Below, in pieces: positions 1 through 9,820 of a stretch of DNA of 64,000 nucleotides (positions are counted from its first letter, which is position 1; each line of letters begins with the position of its first letter). The DNA is from Mycobacterium gordonae (GTDB lineage: Bacteria > Actinomycetota > Actinomycetes > Mycobacteriales > Mycobacteriaceae), in NCBI RefSeq assembly GCF_017086405.1, contig NZ_CP070973.1, positions 4,062,739-4,126,738 on the forward strand. Reading direction: 5' to 3'. Below the pieces are notes generated by a model. It made no database searches. It saw nothing but the letters and a program-made list of their open reading frames with translations, and was not told where the DNA came from. A program made the translations under genes and the position numbers.

Positions 1-1760
1 GCGCAGCGGTCGCAGCAGGTGTCGGTCCAGTTCGCCGACAACGGTGTCGAACGCCTCGGCGAACACCGGGTACGTCGCATGAAGACCCATACCCATACCG
101 AGCAGTTGGGAACCTTGGCCGGGAAAGACGAACACGGTCTTGCCGCCGGGCTGCGCCACACCGCGGATGACGGCACCGAGATCGTCGTCGGCCAGCTCGG
201 ACAACCCGCTGAGCAACTCGTCCCGGCTGCCACCGACGACCACGGCGCGGTGCTCGAACGACGATCGGCCGGCCAATGTCCAGCCGACGTCCAGGGGATC
301 GAGTTCCTCGCGCCGGCCCAGGTATTCGGCAATCCGTCCGGCCTGGAAACGCAAGGCCGCGGCGGACTTGGCCGAGACCACCCACGGCAGCACCGCCGGT
401 TTCGGCCCGCGAGTTTCGACGGCCGGTGCGGCGGGACCGGATTCGATGATCACGTGGGCGTTGGTGCCGCTGATCCCGAACGACGACACCCCGGCCCGCC
501 GGGCTCGCACCGCTTCGGCCGGCCAGGGCCGCGGCTCGGTGAGCAGCGCCACCGATCCCGTCGACCAGTCGACGTGCGGGCTGGGCGCGTCGACGTGCAA
601 CGTGGCCGGCAACACCTGGTGACGCATCGCCTGCACCATCTTGATCACCCCGGCCACACCCGCGGCGGCCTGCGTGTGGCCCATGTTCGACTTGATCGAT
701 CCAAGCCACAACGGCTCTGCGCGTCCCTGGCCGTAGGTGGCCAACAACGCCTGCGCCTCGATCGGGTCGCCCAGCATCGTGCCGGTGCCGTGACCCTCGA
801 CGGCATCCACGTCGGTCGCCGACAGACCCGCGTTGGCCAGCGCGGCGCGCACCACCCGCTGCTGGGAGGGACCGTTGGGGGCGGTCAGGCCGTTGGACGC
901 GCCGTCCTGGTTGATCGCCGACCCACGCACTAACGCCAACACCGGGTGCCCGAGTCGCTGCGCGTCCGAAAGCCGTTCCACCACCAGCATTCCGCCGCCC
1001 TCGGAGAATCCGGTGCCGTCGGCGGCGCCGGCGAATGCCTTGCACCTGCCGTCGGCCGAGAGGCCCCGCATGCGGCTGAACTCGACGAAGATGTCGGGGG
1101 TCGCATTGATCGTGACACCGCCGGCCAGCGCCAGGTCGCACTCGCCCGACCGCAGCGACTGCACCGCCATGTGCAACGCCACCAGGGACGACGAGCAGGC
1201 GGTGTCGACCGACACGGCGGGCCCTTCCAGCCCGAGCACATAGGCGACCCGGCCCGAGGCAACGCTGGAAGATTGTCCGGTCAAGCGGAAGCCCTCCGCG
1301 GCCTGGGCGGCGCCGATGCCGTAGCCCTGGGTGTACACCCCGGCGAACACTCCGGTCGCGCTGCCCCGCAGCGAGCCTGGCTCGATGCCCGCCCGTTCCA
1401 GCGCTTCCCAGGACAATTCGAGGTACAAGCGCTGTTGCGGGTCCATGGCCAGTGCTTCGCTGGGTGCAATCCCGAAGAAAGCGGGGTCGAAGTCGGCGAC
1501 GCCGTCGACGAATCCCCCGGTTCGCGTGTAGCAGGTGCCGACCACGTCGGGATCGGCGTTGTACAGACCAGCCAGGTCCCAGCCGCGGTCGGCCGGGAAA
1601 TCCGAAAGCACGTCGCGGCCCTGGATCACCATGTCCCACAGGTCCTCGGGCGAATACACCCCACCGGGGTAGCGGCACGACATGCCCACGATCGCGATCT
1701 GATCCTCACCGGTCACGCGTACGGCCGGGGTGTGGGTGATCTCCTGGGGCAATCCGGCGA
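1..1760. repeat. Direct repeat of KS/AT coding DNA within pks12 (partner about 6067-7800)
   Basis: The KS2-AT2 stretch is a close copy of KS1-AT1 about 6.06 kb away. The KS cysteine codons (1195-1197 and 7261-7263) are 6,066 bases apart, and the FPGQG codons (from 121 and from 6178) are 6,057 apart, so only a few codons of indel separate the copies. Many nucleotide runs match, for example around 846-880 and 6912-6946. This is expected for the duplicated Pks12 module and could support recombination or gene conversion. Confidence 0.8.
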
Positions 1761-4700
1761 GTTCGGTACGGATGTAGGTGGCCAGGCCACTGGGGGTCGG
1801 GTAATCGAAGATCAGGGTGGGTGACAGCGAGAGCCCGGTGGCTGATTTCAGCCGGTTACGCATTTCGACCGCGGTCAGGGAGTCGAAGCCCAAGTCCTGG
1901 AAAGCTTTATCGGGATCGATGGCTTCGGGGGCGACGTTGCCCAGCACCGTGGCGATGTGGGAGCGCACCAGGTCCAGCAGCAGGGCGTGCTGCTCGTTTT
2001 CCGGTAGCCCGTGCAACCGGTGCGCAAGCGCCGATTTCGACTTCGCCGCGGCCAGCGACTCGTCGACCTGGCGCCGGGTCGGTGCGTTGACCAGGTCGCG
2101 GAACATCGGCGGTACAGCTACGGCGTGGGCGCGCAACGCCGCTAGGTCGATCCGGGCGGGCGCCAAAAACGGCTCATCGACAATGAGGGCGGTGTCGAAA
2201 AGTTCCAGTGCCTCTTGCGACGACAGGGCCAGGACGCCTTCGCGCCCCAACCGGGCCAGGTCGGCTTCGTCCAGCCCGCCGGTCATGGCGCTGGCCTGAT
2301 CCCACAGTCCCCAGCCCAGCGATATCGCCGGCAACCCGTGCGCCCGACGATGTGCCGCCAGTCCGTCGAGGAAGCAGTTGGCCGCCGAGTAGTTCGCCTG
2401 TCCCGACGAACCCACCAAGCCAGCCATCGACGAAAACATCACGAAGGCCGAGACATTCAGATCGCGGGTGAGCTCGTGCAGGTTCCACGCGGCGTCCGCT
2501 TTGGCTCGCAGCACCGAATCGATCCGGTCCGGTGTCAGCGAGGTGACCACCGTGTCGTCCAGCACGCCGGCGGCATGAATCACCGCGGAAAGCGGCCGCT
2601 GCACCGGGATGTCGGCGATCACCTTGGCCAGCGCCGGGCGATCGGCAGCGTCACATGCCGCCACTTGCACCTGCGCACCCGCGGCCTCGAGTTCAGCCGC
2701 CAGCTCGGCGGCACCGGGTGCGTCCGGGCCGCGCCAGCTGAGCAACACCAGATGCCGAACGCCGTGCTGGGTCACGACATGGCGGGCCAACGCCGAACCC
2801 GCCATGCCGGTGCCACCGGTGATGAGCACCGTGCCGCGGGCCCACAGGCCCGGCAATGTCATGACCACCTTGCCGGTGTGGCGGGCCTGGCTGAGGTAGC
2901 GCAGCGCCGCCGGCGCGCGCCGGATGTCGAACGTGGTCACCGGCAACGGACGCAACACACCCGCGTCGAAAAGTTCGGCGAGATCGAGCATGAATTGGTG
3001 CATCCGCGGCCGGCCGGGCTCGAACAGGTCGAAGGCGCGGTAGCGCACACTCGGGTATTGCTGCGCGATGACTCCGGGGTCACGGATGTCGGTCTTGCCC
3101 ATCTCCAGGAACACGCCACCCGGAGCAACCAAACGCAGTGAGGCATCGACGAATTCGCCCGCCAGCGAGTCCAGCACCACGTCCATACCCGCGCCACCGG
3201 TGACCGTGCGGAACTTCTCCTCGAAATCCAGGCTGCGCGAGTCCGAGATATGGTCGTCGTCAAAACCCATGGCGCGCAAGGTGTCCCACTTGCCCTTGCT
3301 GGCGGTGCCGAACACCTCCAAACCGAGATGCCGGGCCAGCTGGGTGGCAGCCATGCCCACCCCACCGGCGGCGGCGTGGATCAACACCCGCTGCCCCGGC
3401 TTGACGGGTGCCAGGTCCATGAAGGCGAACCAGGCGGTGGTGAAAACCGCCGAGATGGCGGCCGCTTCGGCGTATGACCAGTGCGACGGCATCGGCAACA
3501 GCAGCCGGACGTCACCGGGGACCAGGGTGCCGCTGGTGTCGGGGAAGAAGCCGTACACCGAATCGCCGACCGCGAACTCGGTGACCCCGGGTCCGACCTC
3601 GACCACCACGCCGGCGCCCTCGCCACCCAGCAGTGCTTCGTGGGTAAACATCCCCAGCGTGATCATGATGTCGCGGAAGTTGGCCGCGATGGCGTGCAGG
3701 GCTACACGCACGTAACCAGGCTCCAGCGGTGCCTCGGCGTTGGGCACCGGCTCCAGGCGAAGGTTTTCGAAGGTGCCCGCACTGCTCAGGCCCAGCCGCC
3801 ACGGTCCGTCGCCCGGCGGCTCCAGGATGTGATCGACCGCGCGGCTGCCCCGGACCCGCGGGGTGTAGATCTGTCCGCCCCGCAGCAGCAACTGCGGCTC
3901 ACCGACGGCCAGCGCTGCGGCCACAGCCGAATCATCCAATGCCACGAGGGAATCGATGAGCACCAGGCGGCCCGGATTTTCGGTCTGCGCCGAGCGCACC
4001 AGCCCCCAGACCGCCGCGCCGGCCAGATCGGTGACGTCCTCTCCGGGCAGCGCCATGGCCCCGTGGGTCGCCACCACGAGAACACCCGTCTCATGGTCGG
4101 TCAGCCACGACTGCACCGCAGCCAAGACGCGGTGGGTGCGTTCGTAACTTGCCGTCACCGGATCTTCGTCACCGGCAACCGATTCGAAGATCTCATAGGA
4201 CGTCGCGGCAGCGCCGGTGGATGTCGCCGGTGTCCAGACGAGTTCGAACAGCCGGTCCGGACCCGAGCCGGAAAGCGCTGCTCGAAGCCGCTTTTCGTTC
4301 ACGGGGCGAGCCACCATGGCAGCCACCGAGAGCACCGGCAGCCCCAAGCCGTCGGCCAGTTCGACCGAGACCGCGGAGTCGCCCGCGGGCGCGATCCGCG
4401 CCCGCACCGCCGAGGCGCCCGCGGCGTGCAGCGTCACGCCCTGCCAGGCAAACGGCAGCACGAGTTCGGCGGCCGGGTTGGCCAATACCGCGGCGTGCAG
4501 GGCGGCATCGAGCAACGCGGGATGCACCCCGTAGGCGGCCGAACCCCCGGCCGGATCCGGCAGTGTCACCTCGGCGAACAGCTCCGGCCCGCGCGACCAC
4601 AACGCGGTCAGTCCGCGAAACGCCGGCCCATATCCGTACCCGTGCTCGGCCAGTCGCTCGTAGCCACCGGAAAGATCGATGGCGACGGCGCCTTTCGGCG

Positions 4701-7700
4701 GCCACTCCGACAGGTCGGCGCTCGGCTCCACGGCTCCACGGCTCAGTGTGCCCTCGGCATGACACACCCATACCGAACCGCCGTCGACGTCAGTGTGCGA
4801 GTAGATCGACACAGCACGCTGCCCGGTGTCGTCGGCCGCCGCTCCCACGATCACTTGTACCGCAACGGATCCCGATGCCGGGATCACCAGCGGGGACCGC
4901 AAAGTCAACTCGTCGACCACCGAACAACCGACCTCGTCGCCGGCGCGGATCGCCAATTCCACGAAGCCGGTGCCGGGAAACACCACCATGCCGGAGACGG
5001 CGTGATCGGCCAGCCATCCCTGCACACTCGGAGCAAGCCGACCGGTCAGGACCACGCCGCCCGAGTCGGGCAACTCCACCACCGCACGCAGTAGCGGATG
5101 CTCGCTGGCCTCGAGTCCAAGACCAGAGGCGTCGGCTACGCTCCCCTCGCTGGAAAGCCAGAATCGGCGCTTGTCGAAAGCGTAGGTCGGCAGCTCGACG
5201 AACCCGGCGCCGTCCAGCAGACCGCGCCAGTTCACGGCTACCCCAGCGACGAATGCGGTGGCGGCCGAGGACAGGAACCGTTGCAGTCCACCGTCTTCGC
5301 GCCCCAGGGTGGGCACCACGACGGGTTCGGTGTCGCAGGCGGCGGCGGTGCCCTCGATGCCGGCGATCAGGGCCGGGTGCGGACTCGATTCGATGAACAC
5401 CCGGTAGCCGTGCTCGCAGGCACTGCGTACCGCCTGGTCGAGTTGCACGGTCTGACGGATGTTGCGATACCAGTAGTCGGCGTTCAAACCGGCGGTATCC
5501 AAACGACTTCCGGTGACGGTGGAGAAGAAGGCGATGCGCGATGAGGACGGTTCGAGTCCGGCCAGCACCTCGGCGAGATCGCGGCGAATCGCTTCGACCT
5601 CGACGGAGTGCGAGGCGTAGTCGACGTCGATCCGGCGCACTCGGAGCTCGCGCTCGACACAGGCGGCGCTGAGCTCGTCGAGTGCGGCCACCTCACCGGA
5701 TACCACGACCGCCGCCGGTCCGTTCACGGCAGCGATGTCGAGGCGATCACCGAACGGCGCCAACAGCTCTCGCGCCTGTTCGGCACCGCAAGCGATCGAC
5801 ACCATTCCGCCCGGCCCGGCCAACCCGGTCAGGAGTTGGCTTCGCAGCGTCACCACTTTGGCGGCATCGCGCAACGACAGCGCCCCAGCGACGTAGGCCG
5901 CGGCGATCTCGCCCTGCGAGTGACCGATGACGGCGTCCGGGCGCACGCCGATCGACCGCCACAGCTCGGTCAGCGACACCATCACCGCGAACAGCACGGG
6001 TTGGACGACGTCGACGCGGTCCAACCCCGGAGCACCGGGTGCGCCACGAAGCACGTCGATCAGCGACCAGTCGACGAATTCGGCGAAGGCCGCGGCGCAG
6101 GCCTCGATCTGCCGAGCGAACACCGGTGCGGAGTCCAGCAATTCGACGGCCATGCCAGCCCACTGCGACCCCTGGCCGGGGAAGACGAAGACGGTCTTCC
6201 CGGTGGGCTGGGCCGCGCCCCGGATGTACTCCCCCGGCTCGTCGGCCGCGAGATCGGCCAATCCGGCCAGCAGCCGTTCACGGTCTCCCCCGACGATGAC
6301 GGCCCGATGCTCGAACGAGGTACGGCCCGCCAACGACCAAGCGACGTCGGCCACATCCAGATCGTCACGCCCGCCTATGTATTCGGCCAAGCGGGAGGCC
6401 TGGGCCGTGAGCGCCGAGGCCGATTTGGCCGAGATCGTCCACGGCACCGCCGGGCGCCGCGGCACAGCCTCGTGGGGCTGTTCGACCGGCGCCGACTCGA
6501 TGATCACGTGCGCGTTCGTGCCGCTGATGCCGAATGACGACACCGCTGCGCGGCGGGCACCGGCGGCTCCTGCTTTCCAGGGCTGGGCCTGAGCGAGCAA
6601 CTCGACCGAACCCGCCGACCAGTCCACGTGCGGCGACGGTTCGTCGACGTGCAAGGTCGCCGGCAACAGCTCGTGACGCATGGCTTGCACCATCTTGATC
6701 ACGCCCGCCACACCGGCCGCGGCCTGCGTGTGCCCCATGTTCGACTTGATCGATCCCAGCCACAGCGGTTGCCGTCCTGCCTCCGTGCGTCCCTGTCCGT
6801 AGGTGGCAAGCAGCGCCTGCGCCTCGATCGGGTCACCGAGCGTGGTGCCGGTGCCATGGCCCTCGACCACATCGACGTCGGTGGCCGACAAACCGGCGTT
6901 GGCCAGCGCCGCGCGCACCACGCGCTGTTGGGAGGGACCGTTCGGCGCCGTCAATCCGTTGGAGGCGCCGTCCTGGTTCACCGCCGTGCCCCGCACCACT
7001 GCCAGCACCGGATGCCCCAACCGCCGCGCGTCCGAAAGTCGTTCCACCACAACGATGGCACCACCCTCAGACCAACCCACTCCGTCGGCGGCGCCCGCGT
7101 AGGCCTTGCAGCGGCCGTCGGGAGCGAGGCCGCGGTGACGGCTGAACTCGACGAAGACCGTCGGGGTGGCGTTGACCGTCGCACCACCGGCCAGCGCCAG
7201 GTCACACTCTCCCGACCGCAGTGATTGCACCGCCATGTGCAGCGCCACCAGCGACGACGAGCACGCGGTGTCCACCGACACCGCCGGCCCTTCCAGGCCC
7301 AGCACGTAGGACACCCGACCGGAGGCGACGCTGGACGTCATACCGGTAAGCCGGTAGCCCTCGATCTCCTCAGCAAACATCCCATAGCCCTGAGCAATGA
7401 TTCCAGCAAACACACCTGTGGCGCTGCCACGCAAGCCGCCCGGATCTATTCCGGCGCGCTCAAGGGCCTCCCAGGACAGCTCCAGCAGCATCCGGTGCTG
7501 AGGGTCCATCGCGAGCGCCTCGCTCGGCGCGATGCCGAAGAAGGCGGCGTCGAAGTCGGCCACGCCGTCCACGAAGCCACCGGTGTTCGCATAGGTTTTG
7601 TGCGCCGCGTCCGGGTCCGGGTCGAAAAGTTGACCGACATCCCAGCCGCGATCGGTCGGAAACTCCGCGATGACATCGCGGCCCTCGGCAACCATCTGCC

Positions 7701-7869
7701 ACAAGCCGTCCGGGGAGTCCACGCCCCCGGGGAACCGGCACGACATTCCGACGATGGCGATCGGCTCACTGGTCCGCTCCAGCAGCGCGCGGTTGGTCTT
7801 TTTCAGGCGTTCGACCTGGACCAGCGCTTTCCGCAATGCTTCGGTCGCATGCTGGAGCTGATCACTCAT
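1..7869 (-). CDS. pks12: Pks12 type I polyketide synthase, N-terminal 2,623 codons (3' end beyond the window)
   Basis: Modular polyketide synthase that makes the mycoketide chain of mannosyl-phosphomycoketide. The frame is open from the ATG at 7869 to the left edge. Seen in order: a short N-terminal docking helix; KS1 with DTACSSS (Cys codon 7261-7263) ending near 6500; AT1 with FPGQG near 6175 and GHSQG (Ser codon 5917-5919); DH with HAVSGMVVFP (His codon 5002-5004); ER with its NADPH-binding AAAGGVGMA motif near 3340-3385; KR with TGGTGMAG near 2820 and a Ser/Tyr/Asn triad near 2385-2440; ACP with GFDSL (Ser codon 1879-1881); KS2 with DTACSSS (Cys codon 1195-1197); and the first 40-50 residues of AT2. 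This is one complete reducing module plus the start of a second, the Pks12 layout in M. tuberculosis. AGGGG lies upstream of the start. No in-frame stop was found. Confidence 0.96.
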   Translation of the reverse strand, partial: MSDQLQHATEALRKALVQVERLKKTNRALLERTSEPIAIVGMSCRFPGGVDSPDGLWQMVAEGRDVIAEFPTDRGWDVGQLFDPDPDAAHKTYANTGGFVDGVADFDAAFFGIAPSEALAMDPQHRMLLELSWEALERAGIDPGGLRGSATGVFAGIIAQGYGMFAEEIEGYRLTGMTSSVASGRVSYVLGLEGPAVSVDTACSSSLVALHMAVQSLRSGECDLALAGGATVNATPTVFVEFSRHRGLAPDGRCKAYAGAADGVGWSEGGAIVVVERLSDARRLGHPVLAVVRGTAVNQDGASNGLTAPNGPSQQRVVRAALANAGLSATDVDVVEGHGTGTTLGDPIEAQALLATYGQGRTEAGRQPLWLGSIKSNMGHTQAAAGVAGVIKMVQAMRHELLPATLHVDEPSPHVDWSAGSVELLAQAQPWKAGAAGARRAAVSSFGISGTNAHVIIESAPVEQPHEAVPRRPAVPWTISAKSASALTAQASRLAEYIGGRDDLDVADVAWSLAGRTSFEHRAVIVGGDRERLLAGLADLAADEPGEYIRGAAQPTGKTVFVFPGQGSQWAGMAVELLDSAPVFARQIEACAAAFAEFVDWSLIDVLRGAPGAPGLDRVDVVQPVLFAVMVSLTELWRSIGVRPDAVIGHSQGEIAAAYVAGALSLRDAAKVVTLRSQLLTGLAGPGGMVSIACGAEQARELLAPFGDRLDIAAVNGPAAVVVSGEVAALDELSAACVERELRVRRIDVDYASHSVEVEAIRRDLAEVLAGLEPSSSRIAFFSTVTGSRLDTAGLNADYWYRNIRQTVQLDQAVRSACEHGYRVFIESSPHPALIAGIEGTAAACDTEPVVVPTLGREDGGLQRFLSSAATAFVAGVAVNWRGLLDGAGFVELPTYAFDKRRFWLSSEGSVADASGLGLEASEHPLLRAVVELPDSGGVVLTGRLAPSVQGWLADHAVSGMVVFPGTGFVELAIRAGDEVGCSVVDELTLRSPLVIPASGSVAVQVIVGAAADDTGQRAVSIYSHTDVDGGSVWVCHAEGTLSRGAVEPSADLSEWPPKGAVAIDLSGGYERLAEHGYGYGPAFRGLTALWSRGPELFAEVTLPDPAGGSAAYGVHPALLDAALHAAVLANPAAELVLPFAWQGVTLHAAGASAVRARIAPAGDSAVSVELADGLGLPVLSVAAMVARPVNEKRLRAALSGSGPDRLFELVWTPATSTGAAATSYEIFESVAGDEDPVTASYERTHRVLAAVQSWLTDHETGVLVVATHGAMALPGEDVTDLAGAAVWGLVRSAQTENPGRLVLIDSLVALDDSAVAAALAVGEPQLLLRGGQIYTPRVRGSRAVDHILEPPGDGPWRLGLSSAGTFENLRLEPVPNAEAPLEPGYVRVALHAIAANFRDIMITLGMFTHEALLGGEGAGVVVEVGPGVTEFAVGDSVYGFFPDTSGTLVPGDVRLLLPMPSHWSYAEAAAISAVFTTAWFAFMDLAPVKPGQRVLIHAAAGGVGMAATQLARHLGLEVFGTASKGKWDTLRAMGFDDDHISDSRSLDFEEKFRTVTGGAGMDVVLDSLAGEFVDASLRLVAPGGVFLEMGKTDIRDPGVIAQQYPSVRYRAFDLFEPGRPRMHQFMLDLAELFDAGVLRPLPVTTFDIRRAPAALRYLSQARHTGKVVMTLPGLWARGTVLITGGTGMAGSALARHVVTQHGVRHLVLLSWRGPDAPGAAELAAELEAAGAQVQVAACDAADRPALAKVIADIPVQRPLSAVIHAAGVLDDTVVTSLTPDRIDSVLRAKADAAWNLHELTRDLNVSAFVMFSSMAGLVGSSGQANYSAANCFLDGLAAHRRAHGLPAISLGWGLWDQASAMTGGLDEADLARLGREGVLALSSQEALELFDTALIVDEPFLAPARIDLAALRAHAVAVPPMFRDLVNAPTRRQVDESLAAAKSKSALAHRLHGLPENEQHALLLDLVRSHIATVLGNVAPEAIDPDKAFQDLGFDSLTAVEMRNRLKSATGLSLSPTLIFDYPTPSGLATYIRTELAGLPQEITHTPAVRVTGEDQIAIVGMSCRYPGGVYSPEDLWDMVIQGRDVLSDFPADRGWDLAGLYNADPDVVGTCYTRTGGFVDGVADFDPAFFGIAPSEALAMDPQQRLYLELSWEALERAGIEPGSLRGSATGVFAGVYTQGYGIGAAQAAEGFRLTGQSSSVASGRVAYVLGLEGPAVSVDTACSSSLVALHMAVQSLRSGECDLALAGGVTINATPDIFVEFSRMRGLSADGRCKAFAGAADGTGFSEGGGMLVVERLSDAQRLGHPVLALVRGSAINQDGASNGLTAPNGPSQQRVVRAALANAGLSATDVDAVEGHGTGTMLGDPIEAQALLATYGQGRAEPLWLGSIKSNMGHTQAAAGVAGVIKMVQAMRHQVLPATLHVDAPSPHVDWSTGSVALLTEPRPWPAEAVRARRAGVSSFGISGTNAHVIIESGPAAPAVETRGPKPAVLPWVVSAKSAAALRFQAGRIAEYLGRREELDPLDVGWTLAGRSSFEHRAVVVGGSRDELLSGLSELADDDLGAVIRGVAQPGGKTVFVFPGQGSQLLGMGMGLHATYPVFAEAFDTVVGELDRHLLRPLR

Positions 7870-8164
7870 TACTAACCCCTCGCCTAATTTGGTCGTCTCT
7901 GACCCGCCGGATGCGGCTCTCGCCGAGTCATAGAAGGTGCTGCGCGAAGCGACCGCTTGGTGCAGCATTCCGACCCAAGAATCTCGCTGGTGAGTATCGC
8001 CAACTTCGGCAGGATTTCAAAAACGTCGAATACTCCCAGCAGCTTGCAGGAGAACGGACGGGCACCCCGCGTACCGTGAGCCTTCTGTACTCCCTTGTAC
8101 ACCCGGCCCGCCGTCCATTTCGCGACTGTACCGGTCCGGCCGGGCCGTGCGTGCCGCGTGCGCC

Positions 8165-8515
8165 TCAGACTCCCACGCGACGCCAGCCGTCGGCGGCCCT
8201 GGCAGCACGCAGCAGCTCGTCGCACAATTCACGCAGTTCCCTCGCCGCCGCGCCTTCGTCCAGCGCGGTGACGACGTCCTCGGCCGCACATCTGACCTGG
8301 TAGACGCGATCGGACAGGTCGGCCGCCTCCTCCGCCGACAGCACCACCGCGTCAGCGGGAAGCGCGGCCGCTTCGCCGCGGGAAATCATCGCCCGTTGTT
8401 CGTAGGCTCGCTGCCGACACGATTGCCGGCAGTACTGGCGGCGGCGGCCCATTCCGACATCGGTGACATCACGACCACACCAGCGACAGGGCTGGGGACG
8501 AACGCGACGACTCAC
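8165..8515 (-). CDS. Small conserved CxxC protein (Rv2049c-like)
   Basis: Protein of 116 residues when started at the GTG at 8515. The N-terminus is basic and carries two cysteine pairs, CRWC and CRQSC, about 20 residues apart, which suggests a small zinc-binding finger. The rest is Ala/Glu/Arg-rich helix. The frame stays open for 21 codons upstream, but the GTG at 8515 is preferred because it lies directly before the Cys-rich core and a TAAAGT hexamer sits 8 bases upstream. It lies between pks12 and rbpA, as Rv2049c does in M. tuberculosis. Its function is unknown; nucleic-acid or protein binding is only an inference. Confidence 0.75.
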   Translation of the reverse strand: MSRRVRPQPCRWCGRDVTDVGMGRRRQYCRQSCRQRAYEQRAMISRGEAAALPADAVVLSAEEAADLSDRVYQVRCAAEDVVTALDEGAAARELRELCDELLRAARAADGWRRVGV

Positions 8516-8600
8516 GCCTGACGACTTTAGTCCGATACCGGCCGTGATCCCGGTATCATGGACAGTCGCGTCGCGCACCGCGCACGACCGTGCCTAACCG

Positions 8601-8627
8601 GGAACTTGTGCAGACGGCCTTAACGTT
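8601..8627 (+). promoter_or_regulatory. Candidate ECF (SigH/SigE-type) promoter of rbpA
   Basis: GGAAC at 8601-8605 is followed after 19 bases by GTT at 8625-8627, 65 bases before the rbpA ATG. This fits the GGAAY-N18/19-GTT pattern of SigH/SigR-type sigma factors. RbpA is a known SigR target in Streptomyces, which supports the reading. There is no transcript evidence. Confidence 0.5.
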
Positions 8628-8691
8628 TGCTTAGACAGATCCAGAATTACGGGAGCAGCAGAAGCTCGCCGGACCCAAAGGAGCAGCGCCA

Positions 8692-9027
8692 ATGGCTGAT
8701 CGTGTCCTACGAGGTAGTCGCCTCGGAGCCGTGAGCTATGAGACCGACCGCAACCACGACCTGGCACCGCGCCAGATTGCCCGGTACCGCACCGAGAACG
8801 GCGAGGAGTTCGAGGTTCCGTTTGCCGATGACGCCGAGATTCCCGGCACGTGGCTGTGCCGCAACGGCATGGAAGGCACCCTGATCGAAGGTGACCTGCC
8901 CGAGCCCAAGAAGGTCAAGCCGCCGCGTACGCACTGGGACATGCTGCTGGAGCGCCGCTCGGTCGAGGAACTCGAAGAGTTGCTCAAGGAGCGCCTGGAG
9001 CTGATTCGGTCGAAGCGCCGCGGCTAG
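8692..9027 (+). CDS. rbpA: RNA polymerase-binding protein RbpA
   Basis: Essential actinobacterial transcription factor that binds RNA polymerase with group I/II sigma factors, stabilises the open complex and modifies rifampicin tolerance. The 111-residue product has the usual length. In order it shows the N-terminal tail (MADRVLRGSRLGAVSYE), a core beta-barrel to about residue 65, a basic linker (KKVKPPRTH) that contacts promoter DNA, and a C-terminal sigma-interacting helix (residues 75-111, rich in LEELLKERLE). An AAGGAGC ribosome site lies 7-13 bases before the ATG. It is convergent with ppm1, only 4 bases away. A candidate stress-type promoter lies at 8601-8627. Confidence 0.98.
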   Translation: MADRVLRGSRLGAVSYETDRNHDLAPRQIARYRTENGEEFEVPFADDAEIPGTWLCRNGMEGTLIEGDLPEPKKVKPPRTHWDMLLERRSVEELEELLKERLELIRSKRRG

Positions 9028-9031
9028 ATTC

Positions 9032-9820
9032 TCACGTGTGAGCGCGGCTGGACCGGGTGCGGTCGCGCCTGCTTTCAAAGCCCCACTGCGCGACCTTGAC
9101 CAGGGCCTCGCGGATGTTGGAGCCGCTCATCTTCGACACACCGATCTCGCGCTCGGTGAAGGTGATCGGCACCTCGACGACGACGAATCCGGTGTTGACG
9201 GTCCGCCAGGTCATCTCGATCTGGAAGCAGTAGCCCTTGGAGTCGACGCTGGCCAGGTCGATCGTCTCGAGCACTTCGCGGCGGTAGGCCCGGTAACCGG
9301 CGGTGATGTCGTGCACCCCGACGCCCAGGGCCAGGCGCGAATACGTGTTGGCGGTCCACGACAGCGCCCAGCGTCGCCACGGCCAGTTCCGTACGGCGCC
9401 GCCGTGCACGTAGCGTGAGCCGATTGCGAGATCGGCCCCGGCATCGACGGCCTCCAACAATCGGTAGAGCTGTTCGGGCGCATGGCTGCCGTCGGCGTCC
9501 ATTTCGACCAGGACCGAGTAGCCCCTGCCCAGTCCCCAGGCGAAACCTTCCAGGTAGGCCGCGCCGAGGCCGTTCTTGACAGTGCGGTGCATCACGTGGA
9601 TGCGCTCCGGATCGGCCGCCACCAGCTCGTCCGCGAGCTGCCCGGTGCCGTCGGGACTGTTGTCGTCGACGACCAGGATGTGAACATCGGGGCAGGCGGC
9701 AGTGACGCGCCGATGTATCAGCGGCAGGTTCTCCCGCTCGTTGTAGGTGGGGATGATCACCAGGACGCGCTGGCTGGGGCTGTTACCCGCACCCTCGTGC
9801 GCAGGCTGGCCGGTGGTCAT
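9032..9820 (-). CDS. ppm1: Polyprenol monophosphomannose synthase (catalytic GT2 domain)
   Basis: GT2 glycosyltransferase that moves mannose from GDP-mannose to polyprenyl phosphate, giving the donor for LM/LAM and protein mannosylation. The 262-residue product starts with the nucleotide-binding strand VLVIIPTYNERENL, followed by VVDDNSPDGT and the metal-binding VEMDADGSH motif. There are no convincing membrane segments. Its GTG start overlaps the stop of lnt by 4 bases, so the two are translationally coupled. In M. tuberculosis the two domains are fused in one protein (Rv2051c); here they are separate. It ends 5 bases from the convergent rbpA. Confidence 0.95.
   Translation of the reverse strand: MTTGQPAHEGAGNSPSQRVLVIIPTYNERENLPLIHRRVTAACPDVHILVVDDNSPDGTGQLADELVAADPERIHVMHRTVKNGLGAAYLEGFAWGLGRGYSVLVEMDADGSHAPEQLYRLLEAVDAGADLAIGSRYVHGGAVRNWPWRRWALSWTANTYSRLALGVGVHDITAGYRAYRREVLETIDLASVDSKGYCFQIEMTWRTVNTGFVVVEVPITFTEREIGVSKMSGSNIREALVKVAQWGFESRRDRTRSSRAHT

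Noticed and set aside
19..6592. Several long plus-strand open frames (for example 2215-3141, 3481-5094, 5608-6537)
   Set aside because: They are antisense to the continuous pks12 frame, with Arg/Gly/His-rich translations typical of high-GC shadow frames and no family similarity.
7836..8303. Plus-strand open frame between pks12 and rbpA
   Set aside because: It covers the pks12 start and lies antisense to the Cys-pair protein; translation is Arg/Ser/Pro-rich with no recognisable motif.
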